DNA from: Adiantum capillus-veneris
Taxonomy: Eukaryota; Streptophyta; Polypodiopsida; Polypodiales; Pteridaceae
DNA length: 64,000 bases
NCBI GenBank assembly: GCA_014529385.2
Contig: CM043967.1
Span: 132,369,182 to 132,433,181 of the forward strand
Direction: 5' to 3'
The notes below the pieces were generated by a model. The model was given only the letters and a program-made list of their open reading frames with translations. It was not told the DNA's origin and did no database searches. This document shows, one piece after another, positions 19,881 to 30,233 of the stretch. Each line of letters begins with the position of its first letter. Position 1 is the first letter of the stretch. Position numbers and translations under genes: made by a program.

Positions 19881-19974
19881 TTCTCCCAAATGATTTTCTC
19901 ATGTTAAACTGATCATTTAATATGAAGAAGTACCAAAGGAGTGAAAGCTAGAATATTGGTAAGGCTGCGAGACC

Positions 19975-20099
19975 GGTCTTTGCAAGGATCCAAAGGAGAG
20001 AAAATAGGGATCCAAAGGGGGGAAAATAGGGATCCAAAGGAGAGATTGGTCTTTGCAAGGATCCAAAGGAGAGAAAATAGGGATCCAAAGGGGGGAAGT
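19975..20099. repeat. Short tandem repeat GGATCCAAAGG units
   Basis: Five units built on GGATCCAAAGGAGAGAAAAT or GGATCCAAAGGGGGGAAAAT; a larger block including GGTCTTTGCAA is itself repeated. Confidence 0.9.
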
Positions 20100-20838
20100 C
20101 TGCAACAGAGCAACTTGCATCACTAGACCTTAAAAGACCTAAAGTTCAGCTCCATTAAGACTTCCATAGGCTAAGGTTCCAAAAATTTAATTGAAAAGTC
20201 CAAATTGTCAAAACTGGGAAAATTGGATGGTGGAGGGAAGACTCAGGAGTCTTCCCACATCCCTATCAAGGAGGGGCCAATCCCTAAGAGTAGGGGAGGA
20301 GAGAGAAACACACACACACACACACTCCAAAGCTTCCCCAGAGGGAATACTAGACACATGGAAAACTCCTAGGCCAGCTGTCCCCAATTCCCCCTCAAAT
20401 CCTATTGGATGGCCATAGAGGTGGACCAATGAGAATTAGGCTAGAGTAAAATTATTCTAGTCAATTTAAAAATGCTTGATAAAAGAACCAATAAAAATTA
20501 AGCTCCCTAGAAGACTATTGGACAGTCTACCAAGGGGTCTGATGAGCATCCATCAGCCCAATGGCGTACCTGATTCCTATTGGCCAGAAGACTAAGAGGT
20601 CCAATGAGAGTTTAATGGAATAATTTAATTACGTAAAGCTCTCACAAAAAGGGAAAGGTGGACACATGTCACAAGGCTATCAATTATGCTTCTAAATTGT
20701 GATTGGCTAAACTTTACAGGAGCCAATGAGAGGCCATCATGAGCAATTAGCAAGAGGGGTTGACCAAGACGAGAGAGAGAGAGAGGGCTGCATTTTAGTC
20801 TAGCACAATGCTGCACACACACACACACAACTCATGTG
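20100..20838 (+). repeat. Probable upstream part of a split LTR
   Basis: No coding features. The copia element inserted at 20839 (duplication ATGTG) and the sequence resumes at 27315, which leads into an LTR end and primer site at 27947-27960. I infer that 20100-20838 is the left part of that LTR or its flank. Contains (CA)n at 20311-20325 and 20813-20829. Confidence 0.35.
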
Positions 20839-21049
20839 TGTTGGAATTAGGGTTGCAGAGAAATGCACACAGCTTGAAGAAGACGAAGGAAGCTCAAGGC
20901 ACACAATAGAGAGTGTGTTACTTAGTGTGCAATGGAAAGATAGATAGCCCTAGAGTGATGGGTGTATATACAATGCACGGGGGAAGAAAACCTCCTAAAG
21001 AGGGAAAAAATGCCCCGGCACACATCACTACCGCATGTATATGGTAACG
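20839..21049 (-). repeat. 3' LTR of copia element
   Basis: Matches 27088-27314 apart from a deletion of about 15 bp around 21016 and scattered changes. Reads TGTTGGAATTAGGG on the plus strand. The terminal ACA of the other copy is ACG here. Confidence 0.9.
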
Positions 21050-21062
21050 AATCCCCCTTGGA
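21050..21062 (-). promoter_or_regulatory. Polypurine tract of copia element
   Basis: On the minus strand CTCCAAGGGGGAT directly precedes the 3' LTR, as expected for the plus-strand DNA primer of LTR elements. Confidence 0.7.
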
Positions 21063-21124
21063 GTGATGCGGTGAACGAGAGCTGGCACATGAGTAAAGGG
21101 AAGTGACATGACCTAAGGACATGA

Positions 21125-21712
21125 TTAGTCCACAAAGGGGAGCAAGCCCAAAACTTTGAGGAAAACTTCGAGCTTCTCACGAGACAATGCCTTTGTGAAA
21201 AGGTCTGCAAGGTTGTCCTGTGTTGGCACATAAGCCAAGCTGATCTCTCCTGCTGAGAGCCTCGCCTTGACATAGTGGTAATGCACCTCAATGTGCTTTG
21301 TGCGAGTATGAAAAACTAGGTTCCTCGCAACTGCCAATGCGCTCTGATTATCAGTGTAGATAGTGTTGGCAGTGTCCTATCCAACAACAAAATCAGCCAT
21401 AAGGCGTCTAAGCCATACACACTCAATCGTAGCTGTGAAGACTGCCCTATACTCAGCCTCACAACTCGAAGTGGCCACAGTAGGTTGCTTCTTGCTCAAC
21501 CATGATATACATGAACTGCCAAGCATGAAACAAAAACCACTTGTGGACACTCTCGTGTCAAAACAACCAGCCCAATTTGAGTCCGAAAAAGCATCTAAGT
21601 CTGGCAGCAATGATCCCCCCTTGGGATAGAACAAGCCAAGATGTAAAGTGCCACTAAGGTAGAGAAAAATCCTCTTGATAGCCTGCCAATGCTTAGACCC
21701 TAGGCTATGCAT
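21125..21712 (-). pseudogene. Copia RNase H domain
   Basis: Two ORFs (21712-21377 and 21337-21125) split by an in-frame stop carry the copia RNase H: WQAIKRIFLYLSGTLHLGLF, then SNWAGCFDTRVSTSGFCFML, SCEAEYRAVF, and near the end TKHIEVHYHYVK and AYVPTQDNLADLFTKAL. In the family this domain removes the RNA strand during cDNA synthesis. The remnant is recognisable throughout but not continuous. Confidence 0.9.
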
Positions 21713-21939
21713 AAATCTGCTGACCTGTGAGACTGCAAACTAAATATTTGGCATACATAAATGAGGTAGCCAATAGCAGTTTGGTAAAGAGTGACATCAG
21801 CAGGATCGCCAGCATCATGTAGACTCAACTTCAAACCTGTTTCCATGCGAGTGGCAATAGGTTTGCAATCCTCAAGTTCAAACTTACATAGCAATGCCTC
21901 TATGTAACATTTCTGACACAAGGCAATACCAGCATCACA

Positions 21940-22611
21940 CTACTTAAACTGTATGCCCAAATAATGATGCAACAACCCCAAATATTTTATCTTGAAATTA
22001 GCATTCAAATCAGCCTTAAATTCAGCAATATGTCTCTCATTTGGTCCAGTGATCAACAAATCATCTACATAAAGAACCACAATGAGAATTACATCACCCT
22101 CACGCTTTACATAGAATATGCTTTCTGTTGGACTGTTACGAAAGCCTTGTTTGACCAAATGAGTGTCAGCTTTCTCATACCAAGCACGAGGAGATTGCTT
22201 CAACCCATACAAAGCCTTGTTACATTTGCACACTTTGTCCTCTTGTCCTTTCTTGATAAAACCGCGAGGCCGCGTTACATAAACTTCCTCAAATATGTCA
22301 CCATTCAAGAAAGTAGTAACAATGTCTGATTGATGTACATCCCAACCAAAATGAGCTGCCAATGCACATAGAAAATGCACATTAGTCATACGACAAGTGG
22401 GAGCAAAGGTCTCTTGATAATCTATGCCTTTTTGTTGTGCATAACCCTTTGCAACAAGTCGAGCCTTATGGCGATCGATCTCACCATCCGGCTTGCATTT
22501 CAACTTGTAAACCCACTTCGTACCAATGGCATTTTTGCCAGGAGGCAAATCACATAAAGTCCATGTGTCATTTTCTATAAGTGCATCATATTCTGATTGC
22601 ATGGCAGCCAT
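21940..22611 (-). CDS. Copia reverse transcriptase domain
   Basis: ORF of 223 codons with all landmarks of copia reverse transcriptase: a start resembling MQSEYDALIENDTWTL, then KWVYKLKCKPDGEIDRHKAR, YAQQKGIDYQETFAP, NGDIFEEVYV, ALYGLKQSPRAWY, and the catalytic motif YVDDLLITG. It copies element RNA into DNA inside the virus-like particle. It is open here but is a fragment of a disrupted polyprotein. The downstream part (21921-21700) continues with the connection segment after a stop. Confidence 0.92.
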   Translation of the reverse strand: MAAMQSEYDALIENDTWTLCDLPPGKNAIGTKWVYKLKCKPDGEIDRHKARLVAKGYAQQKGIDYQETFAPTCRMTNVHFLCALAAHFGWDVHQSDIVTTFLNGDIFEEVYVTRPRGFIKKGQEDKVCKCNKALYGLKQSPRAWYEKADTHLVKQGFRNSPTESIFYVKREGDVILIVVLYVDDLLITGPNERHIAEFKADLNANFKIKYLGLLHHYLGIQFK

Positions 22612-22626
22612 CCAATTTTCTGAATT

Positions 22627-22911
22627 CTATGCTTCATCAAAAGACAGAGGCTCCTCAACATCATGTAAGCTAGACATAGCCAAAGCATAACAATCTGATG
22701 CATAAGATGCATGGCAAGAGCCTGAACGAGTACGACTAGACAAAGATGCATCCATTACTATCACGCAAAGTGTGCACCAACCATTTTGGCATACCTCTAG
22801 CCTGCTCATTTTCAGCCCTTTCCTCATGAAGTACATCATGTATATATGCATCAGTAATAGGCTGATCTGTAACATTTTCAGAAACCCCCATAGGCTATAC
22901 ATTTGCCTCAT
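22627..22911 (-). pseudogene. Copia linker between integrase and RT, broken
   Basis: Low-similarity linker region of the copia polyprotein, seen as short ORFs in changing frames. Acidic residues and a segment reading SSLHDVEEPLSFDEA precede the RT. No independent function. Confidence 0.4.
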
Positions 22912-23064
22912 TGGAACTTACATTTGTCTTTCCACCACTGAAAAGAGGCAACAAAGTGTCATAAATGTCCTGTGAGCTTACATTACTGTCTCTAGTACAT
23001 GACAGCAAGGGCTGAACAGAATCTTCCACAGACACTACATCCTGTGTCATGCCATTTCCGTAAG

Positions 23065-23630
23065 TCACCTGTTTTTCCTCTCAGCAACACCATTTTGCTG
23101 AGGTGTATAAGGCACTGTACATTGGTGTTTTATCCCATGACTAGCCAGAAATGCATTGAATTCATAAGACATATACTCCCCCCCTCGATCGGAACGGAGG
23201 GTGCCCATAGTACATTTCGAGACATTTTCAGCCATAACCCAAAATTGTTTGAAGCACATAAAAACTTCGGACTTTGCTTTAAGCGGAAATACCCATGCAT
23301 GCCTGGAGTAATCATCAATGAAAGTCACGAAGTAAAGGTAATTGCCCAAGGACGGATTTTGCATGGGCCCACAAACATCATTATGCACTGAGCTGCAACT
23401 TGCATGTGGCCCGAACTAAACCATCCTTTGGAAACTTAGAATGCTGCATCTTACCCAAAATACAGCCTTCACAAACATGTTTGGCAGGTGCTTCAAGAGG
23501 CGGAAAAGAAGCAACCATATCAGATTTATGCAAACACAGCAAACTGACAAAATTCAGATGACCAAAACGTGCATGCCAAAGTTTTGCATCTGAAGTAGCC
23601 CTTAAATCTGCAGCTGTATTTGCAAAATTT
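23065..23630 (-). pseudogene. Copia integrase with zinc-binding region
   Basis: From 23630 downwards the zinc-binding part can be read (HARFGH, then CEGCILGKM). The core ORF 23388-23065 has DVCGPMQNPSLGNYLYFVTF, FIDDYSRHAWVF, LRSDRGGEYMS and TPQQNGVAERKNR, supplying the D, D and E of the catalytic triad. It would insert the cDNA into the host genome. The two pieces are in different frames. Confidence 0.88.
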
Positions 23631-23944
23631 TATCCACACTTTTCATACAAAGTGAGCTTATACAACCCATGGCACAAAAGCCCAGGTGCAACAATTTCAT
23701 CACCAAAACTGAGATCATGAATTGTACATCTGTCATCCACAAATTTGACTACATGTCCAAATCTAGCAAGTGCAGATACAGACAAAAGATTATTCTTGAT
23801 CCCAGGTACATAAAGTGCATCAACAAGTGTGAAAGAACCGCCATTTGCAGCAGTAAGCACAATCTTTCCAACTCCCTGAACCAGATAAGAGGCATTGTTG
23901 GCACAAGTGACTGAATTCCCATGAGGGACAGACTCAAGAGACAT
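23630..23944 (-). CDS. Copia protease C-terminal / pre-integrase region
   Basis: ORF of 104 codons with VDALYVPGIKNNLLSVSALA, the typical sequence between protease and integrase of copia polyproteins. It begins right where the foldback element ends (23946), and the protease active site lies on the other side of that insertion (25648-25965). Confidence 0.85.
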   Translation of the reverse strand: MSLESVPHGNSVTCANNASYLVQGVGKIVLTAANGGSFTLVDALYVPGIKNNLLSVSALARFGHVVKFVDDRCTIHDLSFGDEIVAPGLLCHGLYKLTLYEKCG

Positions 23945-24343
23945 TAGAAAATTTCGGAGGTCATTTGGAGGGCCTTGTAAGAAATTGTATTTCTCTCTCT
24001 AGAAACGTTTTTTAAAATGCACTTGCACCTTGTGAGTACGTCCAAAAGGACAACCAGACACTTTAAAAAGTAGAATTATATTTCCAATCGTCCTTGAAAA
24101 CGGTCACTTTTTTATTTAATGTGAGCGTCTTTTTCAGGAGGCAGGTGCGGCGCATTCAAGGCAGCTTACGTCATCACTGAAAGTTGAAAAGTCACAAACT
24201 ATCAAATAGTGATAGATTTTGAGACTTTTGACACTACCAATGCGTCCGGAACGCCAAAATACCCCAAAAACGAATGTCTATTTGTCTCGTTCCGACATCC
24301 GGAGAGGCAAAAAATGTCAAAAAACCCCAAAAAATGGGCTTTT

Positions 24344-24485
24344 TACTTAAGGTGCGCAAGGAGGCATTCTAAAATGCTAGAATGCCCCTCTGCGCGCCGT
24401 TAGTACAAATCTCCTTTTAGTGATTTTTGGACAATTATCTTTCAAGAAAGCCTACCCATGTTTCTCTATTGCACTTTTGCACCGT

Positions 24486-24527
<42 letters not shown>

Positions 24528-24801
24528 TTCTATAGCTTAGCATATTTAAAGAGAGAGAGAGTGAGAGACTCCCATTACTAACGGCGCGCGTGGAGCATGT
24601 TTTGACCTCAAAAAACACCTCCTCGCACCGTTAGTATAAGGTAACAGAAAGACTCTCTCTCTCTCTCTTTCCCCCGCCTTACTTCCTCTCTCTATAACAC
24701 TCACACATACACACATAAACACATACACTGGTGGATGCACAGTACTAAAGGCGCGCATAGAGACATGCACACCGGTTGTGCCTCTCTACGCGCGCCTATA
24801 G

Positions 24802-24864
<63 letters not shown>

Positions 24865-25003
24865 TCTTTGTGTTTGTGTGTGTGTGTGTGTATGTTATAT
24901 TTGTGTGTCTGTGTGTTTGTGAGTGTGTGTGTCTCTGTGTGTGTCTGTCTATGTGTGTGTATGTTATATTTGTGTCTCTGTGTATTTGTGTGTATGTTAT
25001 ATT

Positions 25004-25038
<35 letters not shown>

Positions 25039-25249
25039 TCAAAATGCACTTTGTAGAATTGTAACAATGGGTGTGCGTGCTAAGATGATGAAGAAAAAAC
25101 CTATGTGATAGATGGAGGCCTTTTTAAAGATTTTTTGACATTTTCCTCTCAAAAAGCTCTCTAAAAGAGGAAAAAAGGGGCTTTTTACTAACGGCGTGCG
25201 ATGAGGCATTCCAAAATTTTGGAATGCCCCCTCGCGCGCCGTTAGTAAA
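24344..25249. repeat. Four related GC-rich hairpins in the foldback element
   Basis: Hairpins at 24344-24405, 24575-24637, 24742-24804 and 25184-25249 share arms of the type ACTAACGGCGCGC and GCGCGCCGTTAGT around unrelated centres. The first and fourth lie in the inverted arms and mirror each other. The inner two are additional copies in the loop. Confidence 0.8.
24486..25037. repeat. Microsatellite cluster (CT, GA, GT)
   Basis: (CT)n at 24486-24525, short GA and CT tracts at 24551-24568 and 24654-24670, (GA)n at about 24806-24859, then GT-rich sequence with a repeated TATGTTATATTTGTG to 25037. It generates spurious ORFs on both strands. Confidence 0.95.
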
Positions 25250-25648
25250 ATGTTCTTTTAGGGGTTTTTGACATTCTTTGCCTCTTTGGATGTCGGAGCT
25301 AGGCAAGGACATTCATTTCTAGGATATTTGGGTGTTCCGGATGCATTGACAGTATCAAAAGTTTCAAAATCTTCCACCACTTAATAGTTTTGTAACTTTT
25401 TGAATTCTAGTGATGACGTAAGCTGTATCAAATGCACCGCATCTACCTTCTGAAAAAGGTGCTCGCATTAAATGAAAGAGAGTGATCGTCTTCAAGGACC
25501 ACTAGATTATTAAATGAGGAGAGGGACACCTTTTATATTTTTGTTAATATCAATCTATTTTTCTACGTAACGTAGGCTCTTCTCTCATTGGAGGAGCTTA
25601 TTTTCCTCTCTCTTCCAAAAGGCCCTCCAAAAGACCTCCGAAATCTCC

Positions 25649-26725
25649 TAATGGGTGAAAAATTCACGATGTGAGGTAATGTACTTTGTAGCACCACTGT
25701 CGAAATACCACACATGTGAATCTGCAGCAACTGACAAGCATGCATCATGGACAGCAGGATTGTAAGTGCACTCTGTGCTAAAGGAACACTCTGCATCAAC
25801 ATCAACATTACAATCTCCTTTTATAGAAGACTCACCAATGGCTGCATTTGTAGTGGAACCAGCATTTGCAGTGGAAGCACCCTCTTTCTTTTTAGCCTCT
25901 TTGGCCTTCAACTTAGGACACTCCTTCATCAAGTGATCATTAGCTTTACAATAATGGCAACGCATCTTCTTTTTTCCCTTATCACCAAAATTTCCAGACG
26001 AATTACTGTCAACAAAAGCATTAGAAACAGAAGTTTTGCCACTTGTAGCAGAACCATAAGAAGTGGTGCATTGTTGTTACCACCCTTTCTTTGAGAAGCA
26101 ATAAAAGCATGTTCATTGTTGTTACCACCCTTTCTTTGAGAAGTAATAAAAGCATGTTCAACTGTCCGCTACCTAGTCCTATTTTTTGTGGAAAGTGACT
26201 CTTGCACCAGCAATGTGCATAATGCATCAAACTTGACAACTTCAGGATTTCCTTGGGTCATCAGTCTCCAAGTACTAGCAAAAGTCTGGTAGGGATCTGG
26301 TAAGGAATCAAGAACAGTCTGCACAAGGGAACTGTCTGAAATGACTTCACCTGCAGAAAAAAGTTGCTCATTGATATCCTTGACACCAGCAAGGAAAGTG
26401 TCCATATCATCTTCCTCATGCATAATATTTGACTCCAGCTCTTTACTAGCAAAGCAATTTCAGCCTCATTGCAACTTGCATAAAGACCAGCCAATATATC
26501 CCAAGCATGTTTTGCAGATTTTGCTGAACAACTCTAATAGCAGCAATCCTCAACATTGCCTGTATCCTCAGAACCAGGACGTACATCAATACCCTGCACA
26601 ATATTCTAGACACCCTTTGACACAAGAACATGTTGCATCATGTAAGCCCACATAGGGTAATTGTCCCCTTCCAACCTGTCCTCAGCAGCAAACATCTTGA
26701 ACACATCTGTGTTGTTGTCAGCCAT
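25649..26725 (-). pseudogene. gag: Copia gag, zinc knuckle and protease active site
   Basis: A start at 26725 (MADNNTDVFKMF) leads into copia Gag (NYPMWAYMMQHVLVSKGVW), with breaks near 26540 and 26440, then EEDDMDTFLAGVKDINEQLF. A local duplication at about 26057-26155 (GTTGTTACCACCCTTTCTTT twice) follows. The zinc knuckle CHYCKANDHLMKEC fits CX2CX4HX4C, and the protease active site reads WYFDSGATKYIT. Gag forms the particle; the protease would mature the polyprotein. Several frame changes make it a pseudogene, and the foldback element cuts it at the 3' end. Confidence 0.88.
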
Positions 26726-27073
26726 GGTAAATGTTGCACCTGATGTAAAAATTGTCTAAAAAGACGAGAAACAAAGCGGGAACAACACGTGCTATATAGC
26801 ACAAATTGTAAAAGACTATACGGCACCTGCTATGCAGAAAATGGCACTGACAAAAATTTTGCACAAAATAACGAAATAGCCTGTGCAGACCTGCCTGTAG
26901 TGGTAACGGAGGTCAAAATTAGCCCGAATCAAAAATTTGAGCAGAATAAGCTCTACGAGTTTACCCAAAAAATTTATTGACCTGCGAACACTTGTCAAAG
27001 CTCACTGTAATTGGAGAAAGTGAGCAAGCGTGTGTTGGAGCAGCTGGCGACTAGGCCCGGGAGGACATAACCT

Positions 27074-27085
27074 ACTCTGATACCA
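27074..27085 (-). promoter_or_regulatory. Primer-binding site (tRNA-Met type) of copia element
   Basis: On the minus strand TGGTATCAGAGT starts two bases after the 5' LTR end. This is the usual initiator-tRNA-Met site of plant copia elements. Confidence 0.85.
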
Positions 27086-27087
27086 AT

Positions 27088-27314
27088 TGTTGGAATTAGG
27101 GCTGTAGAGAAATGCACAGAGCTTGGAGAAGACGAAGGAAGCTCAAGGCACACAATAGAGAGTGTGTTACTTAGTGTGCAATGGAAAGATAGATAGCCCT
27201 AGAGTGATGGACGTATATACAATGCACGGGGAAAAAAACCTCCTAAAGAGGGAAAAAATGACCCAGCGGTCCTAGTGTGTTCACACACATCACTACCACA
27301 TGTATATGGTAACA
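27088..27314 (-). repeat. 5' LTR of copia element
   Basis: Matches 20839-21049. On the minus strand it starts TGTTACCATA and ends TTCCAACA, followed by the primer site. Confidence 0.9.
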
Positions 27315-27947
27315 ATGTGTGCAAGAAGAACTCTATCTCCTTCTCCAAGCATTGGGAAGTTGAGGCCTACACCAACAACTATGGAATGCAAATCCAACCA
27401 AGAGCCAAGCTTCAATGGCATGCTCATCTCCTCTACCATACTAATTACTAAGCTAACCTATGCTATTAGAGTGATTATGTGAGGAGAATACTTATTTCTT
27501 GTAAGATACACCCTCTTCCTCTCAATATTTCCTCATTTCCTGCTAGCTCTCACCATTTTTGAAGGTGTGTGAGGTCCTAGGACTGAGGCTAGGGACACTA
27601 GGTATGTTTTTCAAGCATCATTTGGTGTATGAAGCTTCCATCTTTATTGCACCAATGAGTTTTGTTAAGTAACACAAGAACCGTATTGTACAAAAGTCTC
27701 CTTTGATGGGAAAATCTATAATACAAAGCCTTTATGGAGGGGGAGACCGGATCCATGCAAATGCGGTCCTCAACTATTGTCAATTGTTCTGTTTCTTTCT
27801 CTTTTCAAGTATTTTCTATGCCAAACTAGCTAGGTGTAAATTGCTAAAGTACTCTCTCTATGCTCATGAGGAACTTGTTCTTAATGAAATGCTCAATATG
27901 TTATCAATTTCCACTACACACAAGTTATTAGTGCATTAAATGTTACA
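27315..27947 (+). repeat. LTR 3' part preceding the large composite element
   Basis: Ends in TACA directly before a tRNA-Met-type primer site. The last 190 bp (27755-27925) match 60935-61117 near the end of the LTR at 60465-61129 (shared CCAAACTAGCTAGGTGTAAA and GGAACTTGTTCTTAATGAAA). The upstream parts of the two LTRs do not match. The copia insertion lies at its left edge. Confidence 0.6.
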
Positions 27948-27948
27948 T

Positions 27949-27960
27949 TGGTATCAGAGC
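27949..27960 (+). promoter_or_regulatory. Primer-binding site (tRNA-Met type) of composite element
   Basis: TGGTATCAGAGC one base after the LTR end is the classical site complementary to initiator tRNA-Met. Confidence 0.85.
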
Positions 27961-28387
27961 TATTGGTTTCTCTTTTCTTGCCCAAGAAGAGAGGTCCTCA
28001 AGCTTGCTACAAATGGTTGGTGTTATTAATTGCAAAAGAGTAAGTAGAATAGGGATTTATCATCCTTGAAGCACACTTGCTTTATGCAGTTAACGGGGAT
28101 ACAGTGGAGAGCTATGGTCTTAATAATGGAGTCCTACGGGGCTTGCCTATGGATTAACCATTATTGAGCTATTAGAAGCTTGACAGGAACCAGTGCGATC
28201 TTGGCTCTGTTGAACCCTCTCTTCTATTCCTTGCAATTAATAATATTTGAGCCACGGGTATAGATGCTTGAGTGCTTATCTTTGAAGGTAAAGAGGAGTA
28301 GCAACTAGAACTTGAAGTGCAAAAGTACAAGTAAACATTTACACCTAAAATTTTGTGACTATGGTTGACAAGGGAAAATAGATTGAA

Positions 28388-28993
28388 ATGAATGTTGATA
28401 GCTTTGATTTTGCTAATGAAAGAGCAACTAATGATGCCCCTATTCTTGTAAACTATCTTGTTTCTAGGCTTCAACAAGCCTTGGGACACCCATCCCTCCA
28501 AGGTGAAGTGCTACAGCAATTGCACACCCATGGTATTCACCAGACTCCCCACCAAGAAGAGAGAGTACCTAGGAAATCTCCTGGTGAGACTTCCAAAAGA
28601 GGACTCTCTTCGATAAGGAAAGAAGAGGAGGATCCGTACGAAGGAATCAAAAACTTACTATTTGATGAGGCATCTCCCTCCCAAAGGAGAACCCAAGTTT
28701 CAACGGGAGAGCCCCCACTGGAAGAACAAGAAATAAGTGAGTCTCTTGCCACCTCAGCGGAGATGGCTCCAGGAAGACGGCAGGAAAAACGCTCTCCAAC
28801 ACCCCCTAAACGGAGAAGACCATCGCATACTTCTCTGCACCATAATTCAAAGAGGAAAGAGAGAAAGAAAGAGAAGAAAAAGGCGAGAAAGAGCTCATTC
28901 TCTTCTCCATCTTCTTCATCCACTTACTTTTCTGAAGAAAGTTATGGTGCAGACCAGGAGGAACAAGGGAAGAAAAAGGAGTACTCTATCTAG
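28388..28993 (+). CDS. Basic Ser/Lys/Glu-rich leader ORF, unknown
   Basis: ORF of 201 codons, the first sizeable one after the primer site. N-terminal third: NYLVSRLQQALGHPSLQGEV, suggesting a short helical domain. The rest is low-complexity, with Arg/Pro-rich and Lys-rich stretches (KRKERKKEKKKARK) followed by a Ser-rich run. It could be an N-terminal Gag or leader protein that binds RNA. No family recognised. Coding-like sequence continues in another frame (29007-29540). Confidence 0.5.
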   Translation: MNVDSFDFANERATNDAPILVNYLVSRLQQALGHPSLQGEVLQQLHTHGIHQTPHQEERVPRKSPGETSKRGLSSIRKEEEDPYEGIKNLLFDEASPSQRRTQVSTGEPPLEEQEISESLATSAEMAPGRRQEKRSPTPPKRRRPSHTSLHHNSKRKERKKEKKKARKSSFSSPSSSSTYFSEESYGADQEEQGKKKEYSI

Positions 28994-29006
28994 GGCTTCA
29001 CAAGTC

Positions 29007-29540
29007 TATATGAACCTTAGATATGGTCGTATACTAGCAAATCAAGGCATATTTGGAGAGATTGCTAGTAGAGTATCCACCAAAGAGAGTGTGAATCAAG
29101 GAGATCATTTGGACACTATCTTTGAAAAATTCTCAGACAATTTTTTAGTTACAACATCTGAAATGTCTTCGTATTCCACTCATTTAGAAATCGGAACGAC
29201 AGTGCGGTATAAAAACATACTCACCTTTTAAAAGACTAATCGGCATGGAGCTCAGGTTTACCTGGATCCTAATGAAGAGTATGCTATTTGCATTGATGTT
29301 AACTGAGTCAACATTAGTTAAGAGAAGCTACTAAAGGCCGAAGACGTACGGATGCACATCAAAGATCAATCTGAAGAAGAAGTGAAGACTGGAGTTACAC
29401 ATTTTCCACGTTTTCCCAAAATGGTCACGTATTGTAAATTCCCAATTTATTTCAGGCCATTGTAATATGTTAATGTGTTACAAGCTCAATGGGAGTTCCA
29501 AGTTGTAAAGAATACGTCAGTTATTGTGCCTAGGTATCAG
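29007..29540 (+). pseudogene. Broken coding remnant after leader ORF
   Basis: Readable in one main frame with scattered stops: MNLRYGRILANQGIFGEI, GDHLDTIFEKFSDNF, then VYLDPNEEYAICIDVN and RMHIKDQSEEEVKTGV, ending VIVPRYQIQ. It looks like protein-coding sequence of a retroelement but matches no domain I recognise. It is separated from similar decayed coding sequence (35100 onward) by the LARD-like insertion. Confidence 0.4.
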
Positions 29541-29643
29541 ATTCAGTAAGTGGTGGAGCCCTAAAGACCTTGGGCGCCTAGACATTGCATATTTTTACCC
29601 TAGGTACATAAGGCAGTGAGAAATTAGGGTTCTCAAACTCATT

Positions 29644-30213
29644 TGTTGAGATCACTCTTGGTGAGAGCTCTTGATGTGTGTGGCTATGGAGTCCTTGAGC
29701 TTCTCCTTGCTCATGAGACTTGATTAACACTAATCAATGATTAATTTTCTTTCACTATGCCTCTCTCATGCTTCTTATGATTGCCTATGATACTTAGATT
29801 AGATAGATCATAACTAATTAGTGGTTAATCCCTCTCTGATCTTGTGTGGTTTCTCTCTTTTGCTTGTGTGTCCATGTAGGTTTGATTGAAGTGTGGTGCT
29901 CGATAGATCTATGTGTGTGTGCTTGCGATTAGTATGTTGCATGATAGGATTAGTGTTGTATGAATCTTACAATCATTAGTGTGTGTGATTGGGTTGATTA
30001 GAGGTGAAAAGAAGTGGATGTGGAGATCGCCTTTTATTGTGGCTTAGCTTCTCCATAGGCCAAGAAGCTCACCTCATAGAGTTAACCATTTGTGTTGCCA
30101 TGATTAGCTCACTAACCGTGTGAGTGTTTCCATGCCCTAGCCGGGTAGCTCATCCGTCTGGATTGATAATTTTTTTGTCCATTGGAGCTATTGCAACGAT
30201 GGGACCCACAACA
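29644..30213 (+). repeat. 5' LTR of LARD-like element
   Basis: Direct repeat of 34511-35081, sharing for example GTGTGGCTATGGAGTCCTTG-type blocks and GTTAACCATTTGTGTTGCCA. Confidence 0.85.
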
Positions 30214-30215
30214 TT

Positions 30216-30233
30216 TGGCTCCGTTGCCGGGGA
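30216..30233 (+). promoter_or_regulatory. Primer-binding site of LARD-like element
   Basis: TGGCTCCGTTGCCGGGGA, two bases after the LTR. It differs by one base from the tRNA-Asp-type site TGGCGCCGTTGCCGGGGA known from plant Athila-type gypsy elements. Confidence 0.75.

Larger units (their letters stand above)
23947..25648. mobile_element. Foldback element with long inverted repeats
   Basis: Terminal inverted repeats begin GAAAATTTCGGAGG on the left and, in reverse complement, GGAGATTTCGGAGG on the right, and extend inward for about 450 bp (shared TTACGTCATCACT and TGACGTAAG, GCGTCCGGAAC and GTTCCGGATGC). TA flanks both ends (23945-23946, 25649-25650), consistent with a TA target duplication. 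It splits the copia reading frame exactly between protease and pre-integrase parts. The loop holds microsatellites and hairpins but no gene. A non-autonomous DNA element is likely. Confidence 0.8.
20839..27314 (-). mobile_element. Ty1/copia retrotransposon, complete but decayed
   Basis: LTRs at 20839-21049 and 27088-27314, a 5-bp duplication ATGTG at 20834-20838 and 27315-27319, a tRNA-Met-type primer site next to the right LTR, and a polypurine tract next to the left LTR define a complete element of about 6.5 kb. Order on the minus strand is gag, zinc knuckle, protease, integrase, reverse transcriptase, RNase H, the copia order. Several stops and frameshifts and a 1.7-kb foldback insertion make it inactive. 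Confidence 0.9.

Noticed and set aside
24701-25108. Cys/Val-rich and His/Thr-rich ORFs
   Set aside because: Produced by GT and GA repeats in the loop of the foldback element.
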